DNA of 64,000 nucleotides from Sinorhizobium terangae (GCF_029714365.1 NZ_CP121659.1:1798001-1862000); one strand, 5' to 3'. Positions 7,718-17,058 are shown, counted from the stretch's first letter. Notes: a model not told the origin generated them from the sequence alone. Numbers and translations are program-made.

Positions 7718-8059
7718 ATGACACCACGCCGTCTTCGCCTGGACACCGCCACACTCTGGTTCGGCGCCCCTTTCGTGATCGCGCTTCGGGTGCAGGAAAT
7801 GCAAATAGCCGCGCTCACGGGCAAGACGCAGGATTTGGCCGAACTCTACCGCATGATCTCCGAGAAGGTTGCGGCCACGGCCGATAGCTTCGTCGCCGTC
7901 AATGTCGCGCTCTGGAAGGCCTCCTTCGACAACACGATGCGGATGATGATGGGCGGCAAGGTATCCGGTCACGCAACAGCGATTGCGTCGGCCGCACTCA
8001 GGCCCTATGGCAAGCGCGTGCGCAGTAACGCCCGTCGCCTGTCGCGCAAGAAATCCTGA
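7718..8059 (+). CDS. Hypothetical 113-residue protein in the corrinoid cluster
   Basis: Start ATG 7718 with GAGTGGAGAG about 8 bases upstream. After LRLDTATLWFGAPFVIALRVQEMQ the protein is predicted helical (LAELYRMISEKVAATADSFVAVNVALWKASFDN) and ends in a basic tail (KRVRSNARRLSRKKS). The amphipathic helices with a lysine/arginine tail recall phasin-like or polymer-binding small proteins, but I do not recognise the family. It lies between the methyltransferase and the reductive activator on the same strand. Confidence 0.6.
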   Translation: MTPRRLRLDTATLWFGAPFVIALRVQEMQIAALTGKTQDLAELYRMISEKVAATADSFVAVNVALWKASFDNTMRMMMGGKVSGHATAIASAALRPYGKRVRSNARRLSRKKS

Positions 8060-8219
8060 CCTTTGCTGCGCCCCGCAAAAAAGCGCCCCCGGGAAATGAT
8101 GCTCACAGATCGTTCCATGTCGGGATTGGACAACTATCGGGCACCATTCCGGTGCAGTCTGAAACCGTTTACCCGCGCCTCGCTTCCAAGATGAAGCGGA
8201 CCTGACGAGAGACTTGAGC

Positions 8220-10292
8220 ATGCGCATCGAAGGCACTTCCGAGATCGAGACCAATATGACCGAAGCCGCGCAAAAGGATCCTCTGGTGCTGTTTATGCCG
8301 TCGGGCAAGCGTGGCCGCTTCCCGGTTGGCACGCCGATACTCGACGCCGCGCGCTCCCTTGGGGTCTATGTCGAAAGCGTGTGCGGCGGACGTGCGACCT
8401 GCGGGCGCTGCCAGGTTTCCGTGCAGGAAGGCAATTTCGCCAAGCACAAGATCGTCTCGTCGAACGACCACATCTCGCCGATCGGCCCGAAGGAGCAGCG
8501 CTACGCCAGCGTCCGCGAACTGCCGGACGGCCGCCGCCTTTCCTGCTCCTCCCAGATTCTCGGCGATCTCGTCATCGACGTGCCGCAGGACACCGTCATC
8601 AATGCGCAGGTGGTGCGAAAGGCCGCAACCGACCGGGTCATCGAGCGCAATGCCGCCGTTCAGCTTTGCTATGTCGAAGTGGATGAACCGGACATGCACA
8701 AGCCGCTCGGCGACCTCGACCGGCTGAAAGCCATGCTGGAGAAGGACTGGGGCTGGAAGGATCTGCTGATCGCGCCGCATCTGATCCCGCAGGTGCAAGG
8801 CATCCTGCGCAAGGGCAACTGGGCGGTCACCGCCGCGATCCACCGGGACATGGATTCCTCGCGGCCTTTCATCGTTGGCCTCTGGCCGGGCCTCAAGAAC
8901 GAGGCCTATGGCGTCGCGTGTGACATCGGCTCGACGACGATCGCCATGCATCTGGTGTCGCTCCTCTCCGGTCGCATCGTCGCCTCCTCGGGCGCGTCGA
9001 ACCCGCAGATCCGCTTCGGCGAGGATCTGATGAGCCGCGTCTCCTATGTGATGATGAACCCGGACGGCCGCGAGGCAATGACCAAGGCGGTGCGCGAGGC
9101 GGTGAACGGCCTGATCGGCAAGGTTTGCACCGAGGGCCAGGTCGACCGCCACGACATCCTCGACATGGTGGTCGTCGGCAACCCGATCATGCATCACCTC
9201 TTCCTCGGCATCGACCCGACGGAACTCGGCCAGGCGCCCTTCGCGCTCGCCGTTTCCGGCGCGCTGCAATATTGGGCGCACGAGATCGACATCGAGGTCA
9301 ATCGCGGCGCTAGGCTCTACATGCTGCCCTGCATTGCAGGCCATGTCGGGGCGGACGCCGCCGGTGCGACGCTTTCGGAAGGTCCGCACCGGCAGGACAA
9401 GATGATGCTGCTTGTCGATGTCGGCACCAACGCCGAGATCGTGCTCGGCAACCGGCAACGTGTCGTCGCTGCCTCCTCGCCGACCGGCCCGGCCTTCGAG
9501 GGCGCGGAAATCTCCTCCGGCCAGCGCGCTGCCCCCGGTGCGATCGAGCGTGTGCGCATCGATCCCGAGACGCTGGAGCCTCGCTTCCGCGTGATCGGCG
9601 TCGACAAGTGGTCGGACGAGGAAGGCTTTGCGGAGGCCGCCGCGGCGGTCGGCGTCACTGGTATCTGCGGCTCGGCGATCATCGAGGTCGTCGCAGAGAT
9701 GTATCTGACCGGCATCATTTCGCAGGATGGCGTCGTCGACGGCGCCATGGCCGCGAAAAGCCCGCGCATCGTGCCGAACGGCCGCACCTTCTCCTACCTT
9801 CTGCACGAAGGCGACCAACGCATCACCGTCACGCAGAACGACATCCGCGCGATCCAGCTTGCCAAGGCCGCGCTCTATGCCGGCATCAAGCTCTTGATGG
9901 AAAAGCAGGGTGTTACCCATGTCGACACGATCCGCTTCGCCGGCGCCTTCGGCTCCTTCATCGATCCGAAATACGCCATGGTGCTGGGCCTCATCCCGGA
10001 CTGCGACCTTACCGAGGTGAAGGCGGTCGGCAACGCCGCCGGCACCGGCGCGCTTATGGCGCTCCTCAATCGCGGCCATCGCCGCGAGATCGAGGAAACG
10101 GTGAGGAAAATCGAGAAGATAGAGACGGCTCTTGAATCGAAATTTCAGGAGCACTTCGTCAACGCCATGGCGATGCCCAACAAGGTCGACGCCTTCCCGA
10201 AGCTCGCCGAAGTGGTTGCGCTGCCGGAGCGAAAGGTGCTGACGGACGATGGCGAAGGTGGCGGCCGCAGAAGGCGCCGCAGCCGGGAATAG
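8220..10292 (+). CDS. Reductive activator of corrinoid proteins (RACo-like: 2Fe-2S ferredoxin plus ASKHA/DUF4445)
   Basis: A 690-residue protein. An N-terminal 2Fe-2S domain is shown by Cys 55, 61, 64 and 109 (CX5CX2CX44C; VCGGRATCGRC). A linker follows, then a C-terminal ASKHA ATPase-like region: VACDIGSTTIAMHLV, LVDVGTNAEIVLG, ATSSPTGPAFEGAEI-type phosphate loops and CGSAIIEVVAEM. In RamA/RACo proteins this architecture uses ATP to reduce Co(II) back to Co(I) so that methyl transfer can resume. Start ATG 8220; an in-frame ATG at 8256 is possible. Its presence predicts a partner corrinoid protein elsewhere in the genome. Confidence 0.88.
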   Translation: MRIEGTSEIETNMTEAAQKDPLVLFMPSGKRGRFPVGTPILDAARSLGVYVESVCGGRATCGRCQVSVQEGNFAKHKIVSSNDHISPIGPKEQRYASVRELPDGRRLSCSSQILGDLVIDVPQDTVINAQVVRKAATDRVIERNAAVQLCYVEVDEPDMHKPLGDLDRLKAMLEKDWGWKDLLIAPHLIPQVQGILRKGNWAVTAAIHRDMDSSRPFIVGLWPGLKNEAYGVACDIGSTTIAMHLVSLLSGRIVASSGASNPQIRFGEDLMSRVSYVMMNPDGREAMTKAVREAVNGLIGKVCTEGQVDRHDILDMVVVGNPIMHHLFLGIDPTELGQAPFALAVSGALQYWAHEIDIEVNRGARLYMLPCIAGHVGADAAGATLSEGPHRQDKMMLLVDVGTNAEIVLGNRQRVVAASSPTGPAFEGAEISSGQRAAPGAIERVRIDPETLEPRFRVIGVDKWSDEEGFAEAAAAVGVTGICGSAIIEVVAEMYLTGIISQDGVVDGAMAAKSPRIVPNGRTFSYLLHEGDQRITVTQNDIRAIQLAKAALYAGIKLLMEKQGVTHVDTIRFAGAFGSFIDPKYAMVLGLIPDCDLTEVKAVGNAAGTGALMALLNRGHRREIEETVRKIEKIETALESKFQEHFVNAMAMPNKVDAFPKLAEVVALPERKVLTDDGEGGGRRRRRSRE

Positions 10293-10328
10293 CCGCCATC
10301 ACTCTTCCCCGCGCGGCGCCGTAGGATC

Positions 10329-10808
10329 TCAAAGCGGCACCGTCAGCGCCACCTTCACCCGGTCCATGGCGACGAAGGTGCGGAATTTTTTCACGTTGGT
10401 GTTGCCGAAGAAGAGCCGCCGCGTCAGCGCCTCGTAATCGGCCATGGTGGCGACGACGATGACCAGGATGAAATCCGCCTCGCCGGTGACGTAGTAGCAT
10501 TGCTGCACCTCCGGCGCGGCCGAAAACTCCGCCTTTGCCGCGTCGATCAATTCGGCCGTCTCGCTGATCACCTCTACCTCGACAAAGATCGTGATCGGCC
10601 GGCCGACCTTGGCCGGATCGACGATGGCGCAATTGGCCGCGATGACACCCGCCTCCTCCATGCGCTTGATCCGCCGCTGCACCGCCGGCGCTGAGAGATT
10701 GACCGCCTCGCCGATTGTGCGCTGCGGCGTCGCATTGTTTCGCTGCAGGATCTTCAGGATCGCCAGGTCGAAGGAATCGAGGGCAATTTCGCGGCTCGGT
10801 TTTGCCAA
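10329..10808 (-). CDS. Lrp/AsnC family transcriptional regulator
   Basis: About 159 residues. A helix-turn-helix (ILKILQRNNATPQRTIGEAVNLSAPAVQRRIKRMEEAGVI) is followed by a RAM ligand-binding domain with CYYVTGEADFILVIVVATMADYEALTRRLFF. I chose the TTG start at 10808 because GAGGAG lies just upstream; GTG 10820 and TTG 10835 are alternatives. It is divergent from the diaminopropionate ammonia-lyase operon with about 100 bases between them. Lrp-type regulators commonly sense the amino acid their divergent operon degrades, here perhaps 2,3-diaminopropionate or a derivative. Confidence 0.88.
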   Translation of the reverse strand: MAKPSREIALDSFDLAILKILQRNNATPQRTIGEAVNLSAPAVQRRIKRMEEAGVIAANCAIVDPAKVGRPITIFVEVEVISETAELIDAAKAEFSAAPEVQQCYYVTGEADFILVIVVATMADYEALTRRLFFGNTNVKKFRTFVAMDRVKVALTVPL

Positions 10809-10910
10809 GGGGCTCCTCACGAAACAAACTTGCAACCTGCATCTTCAAATACAGCGCAATTTTCGTCGGATATGCAATATATCTTCGCCAGCTTTTGAAC
10901 GAGGTCGGCC

Positions 10911-12125
10911 ATGTTTCTCCTCAACACCCTTCCCAGCCACAACGCGCCGCTCGCCCCGGTCGACGCCGAAACCCTCGGCGAAAGCGCGGCGGAAACGGTC
11001 GAACGCTTCCTCGCGCACCGCGCCAATCACGCCGAAACGCCGCTGCATTCCCTGCCGGCGCAGGCCGCCGCGCTTGGCGTCGGCGCCGTCCACATCAAGG
11101 ATGAGGGCCATCGTCTCGGTCTCGGCAGCTTCAAGGCGCTCGGTGGCGCCTATGCGGTGATCAGGCTGGTGCTGGAAGAGGCGGAACGGCGCCTCGGGCG
11201 GGTGGTCGAGATTGCCGAACTGCATTCGCCGGATGTGAAGGCGGTGGCTGCGACGATGACCTTCGCCTGCGCGACCGACGGCAATCACGGCCGCTCGGTG
11301 GCGCAGGGAGCCGAACTCGTTGGCGCGAAGGCGGTGATTTTCGTACATGGCGGCGTCAGCGAGGCCCGCGTGGAGGCGATCTCCCGCTTCGGCGCCGAGA
11401 TGGTACGCGTCGACGGCACCTACGACGATACCGTTGCCGAAGCGGCGCGGATCGCGACCGAAAACCACTGGACGATCGTCTCAGACACGTCCTGGGTGGG
11501 ATACGAGCGCATTCCCGGCTTGGTGATGCAGGGCTATACGGCAATGGTCCGCGAGGCGCTGCGTCGCCTGCCGGAACCGCCGACGCATGTCTTCGTGCAG
11601 GCTGGCGTTGGTGGCGTCGCCGCAGCCGTCAGCGGTCATCTCGCGCTGACATTCGGCGACCGGCGGCCGATCTTCACCGTCGTCGACCCCGTGCGCGCCG
11701 CCTGCATCTTCGAGACGGCGCGTGCCGGGCATCCCGTGAAGATCGCCTATGGCGAGCCGACGGTGATGGCCATGCTCGAATGCTATGATCCCTCGCTTGT
11801 CGCCTGGCGGGTGCTCAAGCACGTCGCGGACGTCTTCATGACCGTCGACGAGCAGGACGCGATTGCCGCGATGAACCGGCTGGCGCGCCCCTCCGGCAAC
11901 GATCCAGCGATTGTCGCGGGAGAAAGCGGCGGCGCGGGACTGGCGGGGCTTGTGCGGGCGGCGACCACCCCCGCCATCCGGGCAGCGGTCGGTCTCGATG
12001 AAACGTCGCGCGTCCTGCTTTTCAACACAGAGGGCGCCACCGACCCGGAGCGTTATGCCGAGCTTGTCGGCATGGCCCCGGCGGAGGTCATCGGTCGCCG
12101 GCAGGCACAGGGAGCGACAGCATGA
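10911..12125 (+). CDS. dpaL: Diaminopropionate ammonia-lyase (PLP)
   Basis: A 404-residue fold-type-II PLP enzyme that splits 2,3-diaminopropionate into pyruvate and two ammonia. The PLP lysine is Lys 75 in LGSFKALGGAYAV; the ATDGNHGRSVAQGA and VFVQAGVGGVAAAV glycine loops bind the cofactor phosphate, and GESGGAGLAG lies near the C-terminus. Length equals that of E. coli YgeX (about 398). Its stop overlaps the next gene's start (ATGA), so it is translationally coupled to a carbamoylase-type hydrolase. Cytosolic. Confidence 0.9.
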   Translation: MFLLNTLPSHNAPLAPVDAETLGESAAETVERFLAHRANHAETPLHSLPAQAAALGVGAVHIKDEGHRLGLGSFKALGGAYAVIRLVLEEAERRLGRVVEIAELHSPDVKAVAATMTFACATDGNHGRSVAQGAELVGAKAVIFVHGGVSEARVEAISRFGAEMVRVDGTYDDTVAEAARIATENHWTIVSDTSWVGYERIPGLVMQGYTAMVREALRRLPEPPTHVFVQAGVGGVAAAVSGHLALTFGDRRPIFTVVDPVRAACIFETARAGHPVKIAYGEPTVMAMLECYDPSLVAWRVLKHVADVFMTVDEQDAIAAMNRLARPSGNDPAIVAGESGGAGLAGLVRAATTPAIRAAVGLDETSRVLLFNTEGATDPERYAELVGMAPAEVIGRRQAQGATA

Positions 12126-13369
12126 GCGCCGTTTCAATCAATGCGGACCGGCTGCTCAGCCGTATCCACGCCCTCGGCGAAGTCGGCCGCGACGGCGACG
12201 GCAGGCTGACGCGGCTCGCAGGCTCGGACGCAGACAAGGCCGGTCGGGATCAGCTTGTCCGGTGGCTCCGCGAGGCGGACCTGGAGATCGCCGTCGATCG
12301 CATCGGCAATATCTTCGGCGTGTGGCGCGAGGCCGGCAACGCCGAGAAGGCGCCCGTTCTCATCGGCTCGCATATCGATACCGTCATCGACGCCGGCATT
12401 TACGACGGCTGCTACGGGGTGCTATCCGGCCTGGAGGCGATCCAGACGCTGAGGGAGGCCGGCGCCGCCCTCGGCCGCCCGATTGCCATCGCTGCCTTTA
12501 CCAATGAGGAAGGCGTGCGCTATGCCCCCGACATGATGGGGTCGCTGGTCTATGCCGGCGGGCTTTCCCTCGACGAGGCGCTTGCGACGGTTGGCACCGA
12601 CGGCAGCATACTTGGCGAGGAATTGCGCCGCATCGGCTATGCCGGCGCGGATGGGCCGGGCTTTTCGAAGCCGCATGCCTATGTCGAGCTCCATGTCGAA
12701 CAAGGCCCGGTCCTGGAGCGCGAAGGCGTGCCGATCGGAGCCGTCGAGAACCTGCAGGGCATTTCCTGGCAGAGGATTACGATCGAGGGCGTCGCCAACC
12801 ACGCCGGCACGACACCGATGTCGATGCGGCGCGATGCCGGCTACGCGGCCGCCCGCGTGATCGGCTTCCTGCACGACCGCGCAACGGCGTCCAATACGCC
12901 GACCGTCGCCACCGTCGGCTGTATCGCCTTCGAGCCGAACGCCATCAATGTGATCCCAGCGCGCGCCACCTTCACGGTCGATCTGCGCGATCCCGACGCG
13001 GAGCGGCTGAAAGCGGAGGAAGCCGCGCTCGCCGCCTATCTGCAAGACTTGGCGACGGCCGAGAACATGACGATTTCGACCGAGCGCCTGGCGCGGTTTG
13101 AGCCGGTGACCTTCGACGCAAGGATTGTCGGGATCATCGAGGAGGCAGCCCGCGGGCGCGGCCTCGCCTCGAAACGGATGACCTCCGGCGCCGGCCATGA
13201 CGCGCAGATGATCGCGCGGATTGCACCAGCGGCAATGATTTTCGTGCCGAGCGTTGGCGGCATTAGCCACAACCCGCGCGAATATACGGCCGACACCGAT
13301 CTCGTCGCCGGAGCCAATGTCCTGCTCGATGTCATCCAACGCCTAGCCGCTGAAGGAAAGATCCGATGA
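12122..13369 (+). CDS. M20 Zn-dependent hydrolase, carbamoylase/allantoate-amidohydrolase type
   Basis: A 415-residue metallo-amidase of the hydantoinase/carbamoylase family. Metal and active-site marks: GSHIDTV and the following acidic loop, AFTNEEGVRYAP (catalytic Glu-Glu), ELHVEQGPVLE and SGAGHDAQ with HNPREYTADTDL. These enzymes remove an N-carbamoyl or ureido group from amino acids or allantoate. In E. coli ygeX also sits next to an M20-type gene (ygeY). It overlaps both neighbours by four bases. The exact substrate cannot be read from sequence. Confidence 0.88.
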   Translation: MSAVSINADRLLSRIHALGEVGRDGDGRLTRLAGSDADKAGRDQLVRWLREADLEIAVDRIGNIFGVWREAGNAEKAPVLIGSHIDTVIDAGIYDGCYGVLSGLEAIQTLREAGAALGRPIAIAAFTNEEGVRYAPDMMGSLVYAGGLSLDEALATVGTDGSILGEELRRIGYAGADGPGFSKPHAYVELHVEQGPVLEREGVPIGAVENLQGISWQRITIEGVANHAGTTPMSMRRDAGYAAARVIGFLHDRATASNTPTVATVGCIAFEPNAINVIPARATFTVDLRDPDAERLKAEEAALAAYLQDLATAENMTISTERLARFEPVTFDARIVGIIEEAARGRGLASKRMTSGAGHDAQMIARIAPAAMIFVPSVGGISHNPREYTADTDLVAGANVLLDVIQRLAAEGKIR

Positions 13370-14520
13370 CCGATCTCGCGATGCTCGAACGGGAAATGAC
13401 GGGATGGCGGCGCGATCTTCACGCCCATCCGGAGTTCGGTTTCGAGGAGAAGCGGACCTCCGCCTTCGTCGCAGCGAAGCTCAGGGAGTTCGGGCTTGAT
13501 GTCGCCGAGGGCATCGGCGGCACCGGCGTCGTCGGCACGCTCCGTCGCGGCAGCGGCAACCGCGCCATTGCGCTTCGCGCCGACATGGACGCGCTGCGCA
13601 TTCCGGAACAGGGAACGGCTGAGTATCGTTCGCAAAACCCGGGCGTTATGCATGCCTGCGGGCACGACGGCCACACGACAATGCTGCTGGGCGCTGCAAA
13701 GCTGCTCGCCGAACACGGTGGCTTCGACGGTACCGTGCGCTTCATTTTTCAGCCAGCAGAGGAATGGGGCAAGGGCGCGCTCGCCATGCTTGACGATGGT
13801 CTGATGGAGCGATTTCCGTTCGAGGAAATCTACGGGCTGCACAACATGCCGGGGCTTCCGGTTGGCCATTTCGAGACGCGTGCCGGCGCCATGATGTCGG
13901 CTGAAGACAACTTTGAAATCGTTCTCAAGGGCGTCGGCGGCCATGCCGCGCGTCCGCATGCCGGCAACGAGGTGCTGGTTGCCGCCTGCGCCCTCGTCAC
14001 GAACCTGCAGACGATCGTCTCGCGCCGCTTAAGTCCCGCAGATATCGGCGTCGTCTCGGTCACGGAGTTCATCACCGACGGGACACGCAACGCCCTGCCA
14101 GGCCTTGCCCGCGTTCTTGGCGATGCCCGGAGTTTCCGGCCGGAAGTCAGTTCCGAGATCGAGAAGCAGATGCGCGTGATCGCGGAAGGCACGGCGCTGA
14201 CCTACAACGTCTCCGCCGAGGTGACTTATACGCGCGAATTCGTGCCCCTTCTCAACGATGCCGCCCTGGTCGACGAAGCCTTCGCCGCCGCAAGAACCGT
14301 GTTCGAACCGCATCATATCGCCACGGCCCGCGAGCCGATGACCGGCTCGGAGGATTTCGCCCGCTTCCTCGAACACGTTCCCGGCTGCTTCGTCTTCCTC
14401 GGAAACGGCAAGGACTCCGCGCCGCTGCACAATCCGACCTACGATTTCAACGATGCCGGGCTGATCCATGGGTGCCGTTTCCATGCCGCGATCGTCAAGC
14501 GGCGTCTGCCGGCGAAATAG
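13366..14520 (+). CDS. M20D amidohydrolase (hippurate/aminoacylase-like)
   Basis: A 384-residue M20D peptidase-family amidohydrolase. Metal ligands are seen in MHACGHDGHTTMLLG and FIFQPAEEWGKGA (catalytic Glu-Glu), LHNMPGLPVG and TGSEDFARFLEHVPG. The dimerisation lid domain is near residues 185-295. It removes an N-acyl group from amino acids. As third gene of the unit it probably deacylates an N-acyl precursor before the lyase acts. Start ATG overlaps the previous stop. Confidence 0.88.
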   Translation: MTDLAMLEREMTGWRRDLHAHPEFGFEEKRTSAFVAAKLREFGLDVAEGIGGTGVVGTLRRGSGNRAIALRADMDALRIPEQGTAEYRSQNPGVMHACGHDGHTTMLLGAAKLLAEHGGFDGTVRFIFQPAEEWGKGALAMLDDGLMERFPFEEIYGLHNMPGLPVGHFETRAGAMMSAEDNFEIVLKGVGGHAARPHAGNEVLVAACALVTNLQTIVSRRLSPADIGVVSVTEFITDGTRNALPGLARVLGDARSFRPEVSSEIEKQMRVIAEGTALTYNVSAEVTYTREFVPLLNDAALVDEAFAAARTVFEPHHIATAREPMTGSEDFARFLEHVPGCFVFLGNGKDSAPLHNPTYDFNDAGLIHGCRFHAAIVKRRLPAK

Positions 14521-14571
14521 AACCGGCTATTTCGACAAGCGCCGTGGCTGCTGCGACCGCGACTGCTAGCC

Positions 14572-16557
14572 CTAATTCTCCGGCAGCCCCGCCTTCTTCA
14601 TGCCTTCCGCCATCGTCTCGCGGAACCGGCTGACGTCGCGCAGCGAAGGAAGCGCGATGTATTTGGCGATCGTGTAGTCGGGCTGAATGGCGAGAAACCG
14701 CTCGGCCGCCCAATGGGCGGTCTTCATGTCGTCGTTCATGGCGGCCCAGGCCGCCAACTGACGATAGGCCCAGGTCACGTTCGTATGGCGCGTGACCACG
14801 TCCCGGGCGATCGCGACCGCCTCGGAAAACCGGCCGGCGAGCGCGTGGGCAGCCCCGAGCCCCATGCGCATGTTGAACAGGAAGGGATCGAGCGGGCTCA
14901 GCCGTATCGCCCGCTCGAACCGCTCCTGCGCCTCGGCAGCCTCGTCCCGGTAGACGCCGACCCAGCCGAACCGGGTCCAGGCCCAGGCATTGTTCGGATC
15001 GAGTGCGAGCGCGCTCTCGATCAGCGCTGCCGCCCTTTGCTGATCGCCAGAAAGGCTGACCGCTGCCCCGCAGGCGGTCAGCGCCGTCGGGTCGTCCTCG
15101 ATAAGGCCTGATGCCCGATCGACGGCATCAAGCGTCGCCTGCAACTCGGCAGCCTGGTTCGGCGACCAGAGATAGGTGATGTTCAGCGCGTGGCACCAGG
15201 CAAGCAGCGCATGTGCGCGGCCATATTTCGGGTCGAGTTTGAGCGCTTCCTCGAGCGTCTTCATCGCCTCCGCGATTGCTACGGCATTCTGGCCCCAGAG
15301 CTTTGGGAAGGCACGCATCACCAGGTCGTACGCCCTGAGATTCGCGGGCGGCTTGCGCGTCGCGGATTCAATCTCCGCGTGGCGCACGGCCGGATGGATG
15401 GCTCCGGCGACCTGGGCGGCGATGCGGTCCTGGAACTCGAACAGATCCGCGCTCACCCCCTCGTAACGATCCGACCACAATTGCTTGCGCGACTCCGCGT
15501 CGACCAGTTGCACGGAGATGCGCAGACGGTCGCCACCGCGCCGAACCGTGCCCTCCACCACGTAGGTCACACCGAGCTCGGCCCCGACCTCGCGCACATC
15601 GATGAAGCGGCCCTTGTAGGTGAAGGCCGATTGGCGGGCGATCACGAAGAAATCCCGAACGCGCGACAGCGCCGCCGTGATCTCCTCGACGACGCCATCG
15701 ACGAAATAGTCGTCCTCTTCGCTGCTCAGATTATCGAACGGCATGACGACGACGGAGGGCTGCTCCCTTTCGCGGGGCACCGCAACCGGCGTGTCACTTT
15801 TCACAGCGGCGGATGACTCCGGCGGCGGCGCTTCCGGGGGCGTCTCGATCAGCGCCCGTGTCGTCGCTTCCGGCTCGACGCCGAGTTCGCGCCCTAGCGC
15901 TTCGCGGCAGAGGAGATATTGCCGCATGGCGGCATTGGCTTGTCCGCGATGCTGATAGATCCGGATCATGGCGCGGTGCGCTTCCTCGGCGGCGGGTTCG
16001 GAGGCCAGCAGCCGTTCCGCCAGGCGCTCGCAGACCTGCTCGCCCGCCACGTCGCCGCCAGCGTTCAGCTCACGGCTCAACCGATCAACGAGCTGCAACG
16101 CCTTCTGCCGGTAGTTGCCACGGTCCGGTTGGAACCATTGTTCGAGCTCGTCGGGAATCGAGGTCTCGGAGAGGAGATCGCCGCGGTAAAGCTCGGCCGC
16201 GGCCGCAAGGCTACGGACCCCGCCCTGCTCGATCAGGTGATCGAAGACCCAAAGGTCGGCCTCGCCGGAGGCGGCGGCGAGCCTGACCGTCTCGAGGTCG
16301 GACTCGATCTCGATCGCAGTACTGTTGCCGGCCGGGAAAGCGCGCCGGATGTCGACGAGCGCTTGGCGCAGGCTATTGCGCGCCTGAGCCTCGCCACGTC
16401 CCGGCCAGAAGCCATCGGCCAGCAGGGCGCGTCGCACGCCGCGACGGCCCGCCAGGACCAGGGCGGCAAAGACGAGCGCGGTCTTGCGCGTCGTGAACCG
16501 AACCGGTTGATCCGACGACGAAAAGACGGAGAGCTCCCCGAGCAACCGAATGCGCAT
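14572..16557 (-). CDS. BTAD-type transcriptional regulator with TolB-like and TPR domains
   Basis: About 661 residues. An N-terminal winged-helix (MRIRLLGELSVFSSS, TRKTALVFAALVLAG, RNSLRQALVDIRRAF) is followed by a bacterial transcriptional activator domain of helical repeats (residues 95-240) and a TolB-like segment from PSVVVMPFDNLSSEEDDYFVDGVVEEI (about 260-400). TPRs run to the end. TolB/TPR blocks of this type are often fused to adenylate cyclases; here a DNA-binding head replaces the cyclase. I start at ATG 16557, preceded by GTGGAG. Target unknown; no obvious regulated operon adjoins it. Confidence 0.8.
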   Translation of the reverse strand: MRIRLLGELSVFSSSDQPVRFTTRKTALVFAALVLAGRRGVRRALLADGFWPGRGEAQARNSLRQALVDIRRAFPAGNSTAIEIESDLETVRLAAASGEADLWVFDHLIEQGGVRSLAAAAELYRGDLLSETSIPDELEQWFQPDRGNYRQKALQLVDRLSRELNAGGDVAGEQVCERLAERLLASEPAAEEAHRAMIRIYQHRGQANAAMRQYLLCREALGRELGVEPEATTRALIETPPEAPPPESSAAVKSDTPVAVPREREQPSVVVMPFDNLSSEEDDYFVDGVVEEITAALSRVRDFFVIARQSAFTYKGRFIDVREVGAELGVTYVVEGTVRRGGDRLRISVQLVDAESRKQLWSDRYEGVSADLFEFQDRIAAQVAGAIHPAVRHAEIESATRKPPANLRAYDLVMRAFPKLWGQNAVAIAEAMKTLEEALKLDPKYGRAHALLAWCHALNITYLWSPNQAAELQATLDAVDRASGLIEDDPTALTACGAAVSLSGDQQRAAALIESALALDPNNAWAWTRFGWVGVYRDEAAEAQERFERAIRLSPLDPFLFNMRMGLGAAHALAGRFSEAVAIARDVVTRHTNVTWAYRQLAAWAAMNDDMKTAHWAAERFLAIQPDYTIAKYIALPSLRDVSRFRETMAEGMKKAGLPEN

Positions 16558-16728
16558 GCGCTGGCTCCACTTGAGAAAAATACGAGCCACGTTAGCATTG
16601 ATTACGCTCGATTTAACGCAGATTTAGCGCTTGTCCCCTTCGGCCTCACCCGCATTTCACAGCCGCCTGAACAGCGGTAAAACGCGGCCATGGCAAGTCC
16701 CTTCATCAGTTCGAAGATGGAGGCCGAA

Positions 16729-16980
16729 ATGGCTACCGCAGAATACCACTCCGGATACGCAGGCCACACCGGAGATTTCGTCCACGCTCTCGCAGAACGG
16801 TTCGCAAGCGTTGGGGCCGCCTTTGCCAAGCGGCATCGGCATGCGCAAACACTGAGAGCGCTCGAAAGCCTCAGCCGCGACGAGCTCAAAGACATCGGCT
16901 ATCCGGTAGACGCGCTAGAAGCGAAGCCCGTGATCGAGATCAAGGCGGGCGTGATGACCACCCTGTTGTCCATGCGGTGA
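16729..16980 (+). CDS. DUF1127 domain protein
   Basis: An 83-residue protein with the DUF1127 core TLRALESLSRDELKDIGYP after a basic helix (FAKRHRHAQ). The ATG at 16729 has GGAGG eight bases upstream, so I prefer it to ATG 16690. Small DUF1127 proteins of rhizobia and Agrobacterium are arginine/lysine-rich and have been linked to small-RNA turnover, phosphate and carbon metabolism. A role here is not defined. A 10-bp dyad lies downstream. Confidence 0.78.
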   Translation: MATAEYHSGYAGHTGDFVHALAERFASVGAAFAKRHRHAQTLRALESLSRDELKDIGYPVDALEAKPVIEIKAGVMTTLLSMR

Positions 16981-17058
16981 GTTTGGCGCGGGTTAATGCA
17001 TGTCGCCCAAAGGTGTGAAACGTTTTCGGGACAATGACATGCATAAAAGCAATGACCT

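Noticed and set aside
8169..10154. A 661-codon reading frame on the reverse strand opposite the reductive activator gene.
   Set aside because: It mirrors the activator codon for codon, is rich in Arg/His/Asp/Gly, has no recognisable domain and no ribosome binding site. It is a shadow caused by high-GC codon bias.
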